Positions 54,850 through 62,565 of a stretch of 64,000 nucleotides of DNA are shown piece after piece (the first letter of the stretch is position 1; every line of letters begins with the position of its first letter). This DNA comes from Pyrococcus kukulkanii (GTDB lineage: Archaea > Methanobacteriota_B > Thermococci > Thermococcales > Thermococcaceae), in the NCBI RefSeq assembly GCF_041647995.1, contig NZ_JARRIB010000001.1, forward strand, positions 186,001 through 250,000. Direction: 5' to 3'. The position numbers were made by a program, and so were the translations under genes. The notes beneath the pieces were generated by a model. It did not search any database and was not told where the DNA came from. It saw only the letters and a list, made by a program, of their open reading frames with translations.

Positions 54850-55643
54850 GATAACATTTTTACCAACTCATCTTTAGGAGGTATTGTGGCATAATAGAAA
54901 GGCTCTAGAGGAATTATGCAAGTATTAGTATTCTGAATAATTTCAATACCTGGTTGGATTATGTATAAGTTGTTCATTTTAGTTGTGTTCACAGTATCTA
55001 TGTATAAAGTCGAGGATGAGTTTGGATCAATTTTTAAAGGTACATTTGTATCAACGATTTTTATCCCAGGTAAATTAAGGATTACCTTTGATATTTCCAC
55101 GGGGACATTTAGTTGGTTATTAAGAGTGTAGTTTAAGTATATTGGGGCATCTTTGGGGCCTATAGAGCCAGAGATATATTTGGTAATTGCTAGTTGAGGT
55201 TTACATTTCTTCTCGTATGCAATAACTTCTATCCTTCCTAGGGGGGCAACAAAAGTCCTGTTATTAATTTTGAGTGACAATGTAGAGTTGTTAATTAGAC
55301 ATTTCCCTGCTCTGTTCGGCTTTAGATATAGGAAGAGTGTTAACTCATGTAAATTACTATCCTGAAAGTACAATGTTGAGTCAAGAGAATAGTCAACAAA
55401 AGATATACAATCAGGCAAATTATTTACACTTGCAGAAATTACTCCATTGATTCTCCTATTACTGATGATATACACATCTATTCGAAATGAATCATTTACA
55501 TAACCTACAACGAAACCCTCGTACTTTGATAATATTAGGTACTTGGGTGGGACCTCCATTTTCTTAGGGTGACTATTGATATATAGAACAACTCCAAACA
55601 AAACTATGATAATGAGAAAGGCAATATATTTGTTTGCCTTCAT
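54840..55643 (-). CDS. Hypothetical cell-surface protein with N-terminal anchor
   Basis: This 267-residue protein has one N-terminal hydrophobic segment (YIAFLIIIVLFGVVLYI) and an otherwise extracellular-looking beta-rich body with many asparagine-x-serine/threonine glycosylation sequons (NDS, NNS, NRT, NYT, NSS, NTT). Five cysteines are present outside. Segments such as YLNYTLNNQLNVPVEISKVILNLPGI suggest immunoglobulin-like domains. No family is recognised. Its A+T-rich codon use, unlike the synthase gene nearby, may point to faster evolution or later acquisition. GGGGGAAATTAC precedes ATG 55643. Confidence 0.7.
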   Translation of the reverse strand: MKANKYIAFLIIIVLFGVVLYINSHPKKMEVPPKYLILSKYEGFVVGYVNDSFRIDVYIISNRRINGVISASVNNLPDCISFVDYSLDSTLYFQDSNLHELTLFLYLKPNRAGKCLINNSTLSLKINNRTFVAPLGRIEVIAYEKKCKPQLAITKYISGSIGPKDAPIYLNYTLNNQLNVPVEISKVILNLPGIKIVDTNVPLKIDPNSSSTLYIDTVNTTKMNNLYIIQPGIEIIQNTNTCIIPLEPFYYATIPPKDELVKMLSQQ

Positions 55644-55830
55644 GTAATTTCCCCCATCAATAGGTTAAGATTTAACTTATATAAGGATTGCTGACTAATT
55701 TTATAGGTGGTATTTTATTTTAAATTATTACGTAATTAATATACTCGTTGTAAGTGTTATTAGGTCTAAATAATGTTATTTAAAAACGTTTCTGGCAAAA
55801 TTTTAATACGAGTAAAGCGATTTATAATTG

Positions 55831-55932
55831 CCCGACGAGTACTGAGGGTTGCGATGACGTCGGGACCCCCAGGGGGCCGACAGAACATAAATGGCCCCCA
55901 AACCCTTTTAACCCCGCCGGCGGTTCTTTTTT
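55831..55932 (+). ncRNA. Structured GC-rich RNA with kink-turn-like loop upstream of the PP-loop ATPase
   Basis: In an otherwise A+T-rich gap, CCCGACG (55831-55837) pairs perfectly with CGTCGGG (55858-55864). The enclosed loop has CTGA (55842-55845) and GATGA (55853-55857) separated by seven bases, as in L7Ae-binding kink-loops. A second perfect stem GGGGGCC/GGCCCCC (55872-55878 with 55893-55899) closes a 14-base loop containing ACA. Then follow the palindrome CCGCCGGCGG (55914-55923) and TTCTTTTTT. TTTTAATAC at 55801-55809 fits a promoter. It may be an H/ACA-like or other GC-rich noncoding RNA as known from Pyrococcus, or a leader element of the next gene. Class uncertain. Confidence 0.6.
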
Positions 55933-55933
55933 C

Positions 55934-56728
55934 ATGCTTGATGATGTCGTAAGAGAGATAAGAAAATTCGGAGAGAAAACAAGAATTATTGAAAAGAAGA
56001 TAGTTGTCATGTTCTCAGGAGGTAAAGACTCAAGCTTAACCCTGTACATATTAAAAGAAGCTGGATTCAAAGTTTCTGCTCTAACGTTCTTCCACAAATG
56101 GAGCTGGCCCGAGGTTTTGAGATGGGGAATGAAGTTCACAAAGAAGCTTGGAGTTGAGCACTACCTCATAGACATAACCGATGGCCTTCTCAAAGACGCT
56201 GTTGGGAGGAAGGGACCGATATGCGTGCACTGCAAAAAGGTCATGCTGAAGAACGCTAAATGGTTCGCTCTAAATAACGGCTTTTCTTACATAGCGAAGG
56301 GGGACAATGCCAACGACAAAATAGTGGGAACACTACTCGACCAATGCCCTGGGGACATTCGATTGTGCGAAATTCCAAAGATAGGAATACCGATTTTCAG
56401 GCCTCTAATCAGATATAAAGCCTCAGAAGTTGAAAAGCTGACTGAGGAAGCTGGGATTAAGCCCTACAGGATGTACGAGCATGGAAGGAGGAAACAGTGG
56501 AGGGAGGGATGTCCTCTACAGTACATAGATGAGGACAAAAGGATTACGGAGAAACTCATGGATCTCGCATTCAAGGTAAACTATAAGGTAAGCAAAATAG
56601 CCAGGAAACACAAGGTGAGGGTAAGTGTGAGGGTGCCGAGCTTTGAGGTAATGTGCTGGAACTGCACGGAGGAAGTTCTTAGCGAAGTTAAAAAGGTTAT
56701 AGAAAATTTCAGTAGGGGAACATTATAA
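55934..56728 (+). CDS. PP-loop ATP pyrophosphatase with paired cysteine motifs
   Basis: This 264-residue enzyme of the adenine-nucleotide alpha-hydrolase fold has the PP-loop KIVVMFSGGKDSSLTLYIL near residue 24-36. Two cysteine pairs follow: ICVHCKKVML (about 96-99) and, at the C terminus, EVMCWNCTEEV. PP-loop enzymes with such pairs often transfer sulfur to tRNA or amidate substrates, so a sulfurtransferase is a fair guess; the substrate is unknown. There is no ribosome site: T-rich sequence runs to the ATG, and CCCTTTTAA lies about 25 bases upstream, fitting a leaderless message. Confidence 0.82.
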   Translation: MLDDVVREIRKFGEKTRIIEKKIVVMFSGGKDSSLTLYILKEAGFKVSALTFFHKWSWPEVLRWGMKFTKKLGVEHYLIDITDGLLKDAVGRKGPICVHCKKVMLKNAKWFALNNGFSYIAKGDNANDKIVGTLLDQCPGDIRLCEIPKIGIPIFRPLIRYKASEVEKLTEEAGIKPYRMYEHGRRKQWREGCPLQYIDEDKRITEKLMDLAFKVNYKVSKIARKHKVRVSVRVPSFEVMCWNCTEEVLSEVKKVIENFSRGTL

Positions 56729-57185
56729 CAGCGGCAACTGCGGCAGCTGGCTTATCTTTAACCGTTATTTCCGCTGAAACAACTTTGAATTCTTTGAGCT
56801 TCCACCCCCTCACCCTAAATCCCTCTTCAACCATCTTCTTTACCATCTCTTCAGCCTCTTTCTTCGTGCAGTAGCCAGCGTACTCGTAAATTAGTCCTCC
56901 TTCATTACCCTCGCTTATGCCAACGCCTAGTGCCGCACTTATCGTTGAACCCGGTTCATCACTCTCTATGTGAGCGTAAACCGTTGGGAGGAGCATTCCT
57001 ATCGGGATATTCTTCGGTAACTCATCGAGCCATTCTATGTGGGCGGGAATAACGCTACTGAGCTTAACCAAGTTAACGTTCCCAATTCCCATTTTAAGGA
57101 GGGCATTGTCAAAAGCGTTGAGCTTCGTCCCTCCCTCAGCAACTGCTGAAAGCATTATGGCCTTCTTGGGAGTTGTCCAGCTCAT
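56709..57185 (-). CDS. pdaD: Pyruvoyl-dependent arginine decarboxylase
   Basis: This proenzyme of 158 residues cuts itself between two serines (VKLSSVIPAHIEWL, residues 43-44) to form the pyruvoyl group, and then makes agmatine from arginine. Agmatine is essential for tRNA-Ile2 modification (agmatidine) and for polyamines. Other conserved parts are GTKLNAFDNALLKMGIGNVNLV and ISEGNEGGLIYEYAGYC. ATG 57185 follows GGAGGTGTGTGGGAA; the slightly earlier GTG is too close to that site. It overlaps the PP-loop ATPase end by 20 bases. Confidence 0.95.
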   Translation of the reverse strand: MSWTTPKKAIMLSAVAEGGTKLNAFDNALLKMGIGNVNLVKLSSVIPAHIEWLDELPKNIPIGMLLPTVYAHIESDEPGSTISAALGVGISEGNEGGLIYEYAGYCTKKEAEEMVKKMVEEGFRVRGWKLKEFKVVSAEITVKDKPAAAVAAVIMFPY

Positions 57186-57353
57186 TTCCCACACACCTCC
57201 TTAGAACTCTCGCCAAACGGGTAAGTTATAAGTAGTCTTTTAAATGTTTCGCAAATTTAATCCGGCTTAATTTGGAATGAAAGCTTTAGAAGAGTTTAGA
57301 ACGAAACCATAGAGTTTTAAACCGAGCTAATTTAATGGAAGCTGGGGATAGAA

Positions 57354-57755
57354 ATGCTAAACACGATAGTTTTGATAAGAACGGACAACTTTGACAAAGC
57401 ACTAACTGCATTGGCGGATCTTGTAAGGTACGGAGGGATGAAGATAAGAGGAACCCCCAGGATAATTCCCCCTGCACTTTCAGATTGGGCCTTTGAGCAG
57501 ATCGTTGGAGAAAAGCCTAGAAAGAAAGTTAAAGCCCATGTCGTCGCCCAGATAGACCTTCCAGCGTCGAAGGCAATAGGAAGGATAAGGGAGATACATC
57601 CTCCAGCTCATATAATTGTCATTCCTGTGGGAACCCACGTTCACAAGGAAATACTGAGGATGTGGGGAAGTTTTAAGGAGCTGAGGGGCTTCCATCCGCC
57701 AAAAGAAGTTAAAAGGTCAGAAAACATTGATGTTGAGTTTGAGAACCTAGAGTGA
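57354..57755 (+). CDS. DUF356-like conserved protein
   Basis: This 133-residue protein begins MLNTIVLIRTDNFDKALTALADLVRYGGMKIRG and is, I believe, DUF356 of Thermococcales and methanogens. Visible features are a beta-alpha-beta start, the basic segment GEKPRKKVKAHVVAQIDLP, and a histidine-containing stretch IREIHPPAHIIVIPVGTHVHKEI. Nothing in the sequence fixes a function. Its last 9 bases overlap the DUF402 gene. The 168-base gap before it holds GTTTTAAACCGAG, a possible promoter, and no gene. Confidence 0.75.
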   Translation: MLNTIVLIRTDNFDKALTALADLVRYGGMKIRGTPRIIPPALSDWAFEQIVGEKPRKKVKAHVVAQIDLPASKAIGRIREIHPPAHIIVIPVGTHVHKEILRMWGSFKELRGFHPPKEVKRSENIDVEFENLE

Positions 57756-58241
57756 GTACTCCCAAACTATCCTGGGAGGAAACTCCCCGCTTTTTATTTC
57801 CCTAAGGATCCTGTTGGCGGTTCTATAGGCCTTAAGGAACTTCTCCCGAGAGATAATCCCATAATTTAAAGCCATCTCAATTTCATCCTCATCCAAGAGA
57901 AAGGCCTCACCAGATGGGAATATGAAGATATCAAGGAAAAGATCAAGCATCTCCAAGGTCTCTCCATCCCATTTCGTGTAGTCCAGTACATCAACGTAAA
58001 GCCCAACGAACTCTCCCTCTTCACTGTACACCTTCAGAATGTCAAAGTCCTTCCCAGGAAAAGCAAAGTACAGCATTTCGTAGCCGTTCCTTATAACTTC
58101 GATACCATTGACTCTCAAAGGAGCGAGCATGCCTTCGAACTTTGATCTGCCAATAACTACACTACCTAAGTCAGCAACTAGCTCATCATATCTCTCAAGA
58201 ACCCTGTTGGGGAAGCGGCGATATATTAGGTGTATTCTCAT
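57747..58241 (-). CDS. DUF402-family protein
   Basis: This 164-residue protein has the DUF402 domain (YVDVLDYTKWDGETLEMLDLFLDIFIFPSGEAFLLDEDEIEMAL), with conserved Asp, Lys and Glu likely to bind a divalent ion. DUF402 members include nucleotide phosphatases and the C-terminal part of archaeal RNase E/G-related FAU-1. This one is the stand-alone type. ATG 58241 (MRIHLIYRRFPNR) has GGGATGGGAAA upstream. It is 29 bases downstream of glyS on the same strand and likely co-transcribed. Confidence 0.85.
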   Translation of the reverse strand: MRIHLIYRRFPNRVLERYDELVADLGSVVIGRSKFEGMLAPLRVNGIEVIRNGYEMLYFAFPGKDFDILKVYSEEGEFVGLYVDVLDYTKWDGETLEMLDLFLDIFIFPSGEAFLLDEDEIEMALNYGIISREKFLKAYRTANRILREIKSGEFPPRIVWEYSL

Positions 58242-58269
58242 TTTCCCATCCCAAAAATAAATTAGAGGG

Positions 58270-59982
58270 CTATCCAAAGATCAGCTCCCTAAGCTTCCTG
58301 GGCAACTCCTCTATCTTAATCCTCACCTGCTCTCTAGTATCCCTGTCCCTTATTGTCACCATGCCGTCTTCGGGGGTTTGGTTGTCGACGGTTACGCAGT
58401 AGGGAGTCCCTATCTCATCATAGCGCATATATCTCTTTCCAATGCTGTCCTTTTCATCGTAAACCACTATGAAGCCCTCCTTCTGAAGCGTCCTATAGAT
58501 ATCATATGCTATGCTCGTTAAAGGTTCCTTGGCGACTAATGGCAAAACGGCAACCTCTATTGGGGCCATATCCTTCTTTATCTTCAAATAAACCCTCCCG
58601 TCCTCGTCCACTGTTAGGGAGTTCTCCAGCAACAGGTAGAACGGTCTGTCTATACCAAAGCTAGGCTCGAGAACGTGGGGCACTATCTTCTCTCCGGTGA
58701 TCTTCTCCTCAACTTCCTTTATTATGAAGTCGTCCTTTTCAAGCTCATAGCCATCGATGGTAACTTTACCCTTTTCCTCAAGCTCTTTAACTAGAGCTTT
58801 AAGCCCTTCCTGGGACATTGACCTAATTTTCTCGTTGATTTTCTTTGCATCCCCTTTAAGCTTGGGCCCGACCCTCTTCATGTTGAGTGAAACCTGTAGC
58901 TTTTTCACTATCTTTGGCTTGTCATAGTGTATCATCACCGTAAGGTCAGCACCGCTCATCTTCATGTGCCTGCTAAGGTCATAGTCCGTTCTATAGGCCA
59001 GGCCAACGCACTCAACCCAGCCAAACCTTTCACTATAAATCTCCGCATCCCAGGTGTCGGCTGAGTAGTGAGCCCTCTCCTCGGGTAATTGTTGCCTGAA
59101 CCTTATCTTGTCCTCGGGAATCCCTATATCCAAGAGAATCCTCTTGATCATGACCATATAATAAGCGAAGAATGTGTTCATTAGATAGCCCTTCTTAACT
59201 GCCTCTTCCGCCGTAACCTCTATTATGCCAAGATCCTTCAGCTGATGCTCTATTGGATAAAGCCTTAGCTTCTCGTCCTTGACTTCGTCGAAGTGCGGGT
59301 GCTCAGTCTCGTTGGGGTTAAAGAATATCTCAACCTCGGCCTGAGTGAATTCCCTAAGCCTTATCATTCCCTGTCTCGGGGATATTTCGTTTCTGTAGGC
59401 TTTTCCTATTTGGAACACTCCAAATGGGAGCTTATTCCTTGCAAATGTATTTAACCTCTTGAAGTTCACGAAGATTCCCTGGGCCGTTTCTGGCCTTAGG
59501 TAAGCCTTCTTATCCTTGTAAGGTCCAATATAAGTTTCAAACATAAGATTGAAGTACCAAACGTCGCTTAACTCCCCACCGCACTCAGGGCACCTTAGGT
59601 TGTGCTCTCTGATTATCTTCGTCATCTCTTCAGCGCTTTTGCCTTCAACGTCTATTCCCAAGGCTTCCTCTATCAAGTGATCAGCCCTAAATCTTGCTCC
59701 ACACTTTTTACACTCAACGAGGGGATCGACGAACTTCTCAACGTGGCCACTGGCAATAAAAACCTGCTCCGGGGTTATATCTGGCGTTTCGATCTCAAAG
59801 AACCCTTCCCTTATGAAGGCCTCCCTGATTTTCCTCTCTATTTTCCTCTTTATTGTAGCTCCCAGAGGACCGTAATCGTAAAATCCCCTTGATCCGCCAT
59901 AAATCTCAAAACTTCCCCAAGCAAAGCCTCGCCTCCTCATTAGATCTTGAAGGTACTCGTACTTATCGAACTTCTCACCCAT
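58270..59982 (-). CDS. glyS: Glycyl-tRNA synthetase
   Basis: This class II alpha2 synthetase has 570 residues. The N-terminal glycine site and motif 1 are in RGFAWGSFEIYGGSRGFYDYGPLG. A zinc-like region is C-K-K-C-G-A-R ... CPECGGELSDVW, motif 2 is FGVFQIGKAYRNEISPRQGMIRLREFTQAEVE, and motif 3 is EPSFGIDRPFYLLLENSL. The C-terminal anticodon domain starts with IEVAVLPLVAKEPLTS. The gene is the head of a short unit with the DUF402 gene. No fusion or intein is seen. Confidence 0.96.
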   Translation of the reverse strand: MGEKFDKYEYLQDLMRRRGFAWGSFEIYGGSRGFYDYGPLGATIKRKIERKIREAFIREGFFEIETPDITPEQVFIASGHVEKFVDPLVECKKCGARFRADHLIEEALGIDVEGKSAEEMTKIIREHNLRCPECGGELSDVWYFNLMFETYIGPYKDKKAYLRPETAQGIFVNFKRLNTFARNKLPFGVFQIGKAYRNEISPRQGMIRLREFTQAEVEIFFNPNETEHPHFDEVKDEKLRLYPIEHQLKDLGIIEVTAEEAVKKGYLMNTFFAYYMVMIKRILLDIGIPEDKIRFRQQLPEERAHYSADTWDAEIYSERFGWVECVGLAYRTDYDLSRHMKMSGADLTVMIHYDKPKIVKKLQVSLNMKRVGPKLKGDAKKINEKIRSMSQEGLKALVKELEEKGKVTIDGYELEKDDFIIKEVEEKITGEKIVPHVLEPSFGIDRPFYLLLENSLTVDEDGRVYLKIKKDMAPIEVAVLPLVAKEPLTSIAYDIYRTLQKEGFIVVYDEKDSIGKRYMRYDEIGTPYCVTVDNQTPEDGMVTIRDRDTREQVRIKIEELPRKLRELIFG

Positions 59983-60045
59983 GGCCTAAACCCCTAACTG
60001 AGGAAGGTTAAGATCTAAAAAGCTTTGTCTATAAGGGTTGGCGAT

Positions 60046-61305
60046 ATGATAAAGTTGAAGTTACCACATTCGTACTTTGAGGATCATGGGGATACAATAA
60101 GGTTAGTCTGGAGAAGAACCCTCATAGCGGACTATGAAAAGAGGGAGATTAAGAGAGCGATAAAAAGGAAGTTCCGCACACCAGTTGAAATTAACGTTCA
60201 GGATGGGTTTCTAGTCATAAGCACGGATAATAATGAGGTAGAAAAGTTCGTTGCATTTTTCATTCAGAACTACCTTGGCGAGAGACTTAAGAACAGGTAC
60301 ACGAGAAGGAGGGTTCTGTACATCCACGAGGGAATGGACATCCCCCTGCTGGGGTATAATGCCTTTGGCCTCATAGATAGGGGGACAAACCTAATTCAGG
60401 TGAGAGGTTCAACGGGATGTAACTTGAGTTGCATCTTCTGCTCCGTAGATGAAGGACCGTACTCGAGAACAAGAAAGCTCGACTTCGTAGTTGACATAGA
60501 TTATTTAATGAAATGGTTCGATTGGGTTGCCCAGCAGAAGGGCAAAGGGCTCGAGGCCCACTTAGATGCCCAGGGAGAGCCTCTACTTTACCCCTACATA
60601 GTAGAGCTCGTGCAAGCATTGAGGGATCATCCGCATGTTTCTGTTATTTCCATGCAGAGCAATGGAGTTTTGCTTAATGACAAGCTTGTTGAGGAGCTTG
60701 CTGAGGCCGGCCTTGACAGGATTAATCTATCAATCCACTCTCTCGATCCGGAGAAAGCAAAGATGCTGATGGGAATGAAGGATTACGATCTAAACCATGT
60801 CCTCGAGATGGCAGAGGCTTTAGTGAACGCTGGAATCGACGTTCTAATTGCTCCGGTAATAATCTTTGGAGTTAATGATAACGAGGCTGAGGCCTTCATA
60901 GAGTTCGCGAGGAAAATAGGAGCTGGAAAGAGATGGCCCGCTTTAGGTTTCCAAAATTATATCCCCTACAAGTTCGGAAGGAATCCTGTCATAGCAAAGC
61001 CAGTTCCCTTTAAGGAATTCTACGAATGGTTGAGAAAGCTTGAGGAGAAAACCGGAATGAAGCCCTTAGTTTTAAAGCCCCACCACTTTGACATGCATCC
61101 TAGGCCATTTATCCCTTTAGCATTTAAGAGAGGAGAAGTCGTCAAGGCAGAGGTTGTCCTCCCAGGGAGGATGGAGGGTGAAATGATTGCAAAAGCCAGG
61201 AACAGGCTGATTCAAGTGATAAACACGAATGCGAAGGTAGGGGACAAGATTAAGGTAAGGATCGTTAGAACTAGGCATGGAATATACGTAGCGACAAAAG
61301 TTTAA
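60046..61305 (+). CDS. Radical SAM protein (COG2100-like) with C-terminal TRAM-like domain
   Basis: This 419-residue enzyme has the iron-sulfur motif GSTGCNLSCIFCSVDEG (C-x3-C-x2-C), near residue 122-130. Further radical SAM elements are LDAQGEPLLYPYIVELVQAL, ISMQSNGVLLNDKLVEEL and LDRINLSIHSLDPEKA. An N-terminal 100-residue region precedes the barrel, and a C-terminal beta segment (INTNAKVGDKIKVRIVRTRHGIYVATKV) resembles a TRAM domain, often RNA binding. I infer an RNA-modifying role, but the reaction is unknown. ATG 60046 is chosen over the TTG at 60025 because GGGTTGGCGAT precedes it. Confidence 0.85.
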   Translation: MIKLKLPHSYFEDHGDTIRLVWRRTLIADYEKREIKRAIKRKFRTPVEINVQDGFLVISTDNNEVEKFVAFFIQNYLGERLKNRYTRRRVLYIHEGMDIPLLGYNAFGLIDRGTNLIQVRGSTGCNLSCIFCSVDEGPYSRTRKLDFVVDIDYLMKWFDWVAQQKGKGLEAHLDAQGEPLLYPYIVELVQALRDHPHVSVISMQSNGVLLNDKLVEELAEAGLDRINLSIHSLDPEKAKMLMGMKDYDLNHVLEMAEALVNAGIDVLIAPVIIFGVNDNEAEAFIEFARKIGAGKRWPALGFQNYIPYKFGRNPVIAKPVPFKEFYEWLRKLEEKTGMKPLVLKPHHFDMHPRPFIPLAFKRGEVVKAEVVLPGRMEGEMIAKARNRLIQVINTNAKVGDKIKVRIVRTRHGIYVATKV

Positions 61306-61352
61306 ACAAACAAATAAAATAGACTTTTTACAACTAAATTTTGTGGGTAAGC

Positions 61353-61754
61353 ATGATGGGATCAATGGGGGTCTTAGGATTGGGGCTAGTCATCCTTGTA
61401 GTTGCGTTTATCGTGTACTTACTTGTTGAGGCAATTTTCATTTATGGGGGCGCAAAGCTTGCGGGAATAGAAAATGCTAGCTTTGGAAAAGCATTCATAG
61501 CAGTTCTCGCTCTCGTTATACTTATGCCAATCTTTAGAGCAATATTTCACCTTGTTTTCTTCTTCATGCCAATAGTTGGCAAACTCCTAGCAATGTTCCT
61601 CACATTCATGGCAGAGTTATGGATAGTAAAAGTGATCTTCTCAACGAGCTGGATAAAGGCCCTAATAGCTACATTAATGGCCTTTATTCTTGCAATAATT
61701 GTAGCATTTATCTTAGGAGCCATCCTAGGCTTGTCTCTCTTTGCATTCGCCTAA
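61353..61754 (+). CDS. Small polytopic membrane protein
   Basis: This 133-residue protein is nearly all membrane helices (LGLGLVILVVAFIVYLLVEAIFIYGGAKLAG, FIAVLALVILMPIFRAIFHLVFFFMPIVG, ALIATLMAFILAIIVAFILGAILGLSL). About four helices are present with few charges. I do not recognise the family. CTTTTTACAAC stands about 26 bases before ATG 61353, suggesting a leaderless transcript; ATG 61356 is also possible. It is followed by the C/D RNA candidate. Confidence 0.7.
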   Translation: MMGSMGVLGLGLVILVVAFIVYLLVEAIFIYGGAKLAGIENASFGKAFIAVLALVILMPIFRAIFHLVFFFMPIVGKLLAMFLTFMAELWIVKVIFSTSWIKALIATLMAFILAIIVAFILGAILGLSLFAFA

Positions 61755-61798
61755 ATAAATTTTTTAACCAAATTAGTTGACTAACTATTGGCGGGCTT

Positions 61799-61857
61799 AT
61801 GATGAACTTTCCCTACGGCCTGAGCCGTAGGGCGATGAGGAATACAGCCAGGGCTGA
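61799..61857 (+). ncRNA. Box C/D-like RNA with self-complementary first guide
   Basis: Box C ATGATGA (61799-61805), a 14-base guide ACTTTCCCTACGGC, box D' CTGA (61820-61823), a 9-base spacer GCCGTAGGG, box C' CGATGA (61833-61838), a 15-base guide GGAATACAGCCAGGG and box D CTGA (61854-61857) occur in proper order. Unlike the other three candidates there is no clear terminal stem. Nine bases of the first guide (CCCTACGGC) are perfectly complementary to the spacer GCCGTAGGG, giving a hairpin with CTGA as its loop. TTTTTTAACC upstream can be a promoter. It lies 15 bases before the phosphoesterase ATG, so a leader element is the alternative. Confidence 0.6.
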
Positions 61858-61872
61858 TTTTAGGTGATAAAA

Positions 61873-62565
61873 ATGGCAGTGGCAATAATTTCCGACATAC
61901 ATTCTAACTATGAAGCGTTGAAAGCAGTGTGGAAGGAGATAAAGGAAGCGGAAATCATAGTATGCTTGGGAGATTTAGTTGGCTATGGGGCAAGTCCAAA
62001 TGAGGTTGTGGAGTTTATGAGGAAGTACATTGAAAAAGGAAAGGTTATGTGTGTAAGGGGAAATCATGACAATGCCATTGCCTTTGGAGCAGATTGGCAC
62101 TTCAATCCTTACGCTAGGCAGGCTGTGAGATGGCATCAAAGGGTCATGACTCCAGAGAACTTGAAGTTCCTAAGACGACTTCCAGTTAGGTTGTTCTTCA
62201 ACTACGGGGATAGATCGTATCACATGGTTCATGGCTCTCCCAGGGCTCCCCTTGATGAGTACCTTTTCCCTTGGCTTCCCGACTCGGAATTTGCAGATTG
62301 CCTTAGGTATATAAGGGAAGATGATCTACTAGTAGGCCACACACACGTTCCAATGGTTAAAGACATCAACGGTAGGAGGATCATTAACCCAGGAGCTGTA
62401 GGACAACCGAGAGATGGAGACTGGAGGGCAAGTTATGCCATCTTATATGAGGATGGTAAGGTTGAATTTTATAGGGTTGAGTATGATGTTGAAACTGCAG
62501 CAAGCAAAATTATAGAGGCAGGTCTTCCCGTTTTCTTAGCAGAGAGACTATTTGAGGGGTATTAG
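61873..62565 (+). CDS. Calcineurin-like metallophosphoesterase
   Basis: This 230-residue enzyme has all five metallophosphoesterase motifs: IISDIHSNYEAL, CLGDLVGYGASPNEV, CVRGNHDNAIAFG, VHGSPRAPLDEYLF and LLVGHTHVPM. This matches the YfcE/MJ0936-like group of two-metal phosphodiesterases acting on small phosphoesters. The substrate is unknown. ATG 61873 (MAVAIISDIHS) is preceded by AGGTGATAAAA; the GTG at 61864 falls in the ribosome site. Its end overlaps the opposing GH65 gene by 18 bases. Confidence 0.92.
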   Translation: MAVAIISDIHSNYEALKAVWKEIKEAEIIVCLGDLVGYGASPNEVVEFMRKYIEKGKVMCVRGNHDNAIAFGADWHFNPYARQAVRWHQRVMTPENLKFLRRLPVRLFFNYGDRSYHMVHGSPRAPLDEYLFPWLPDSEFADCLRYIREDDLLVGHTHVPMVKDINGRRIINPGAVGQPRDGDWRASYAILYEDGKVEFYRVEYDVETAASKIIEAGLPVFLAERLFEGY

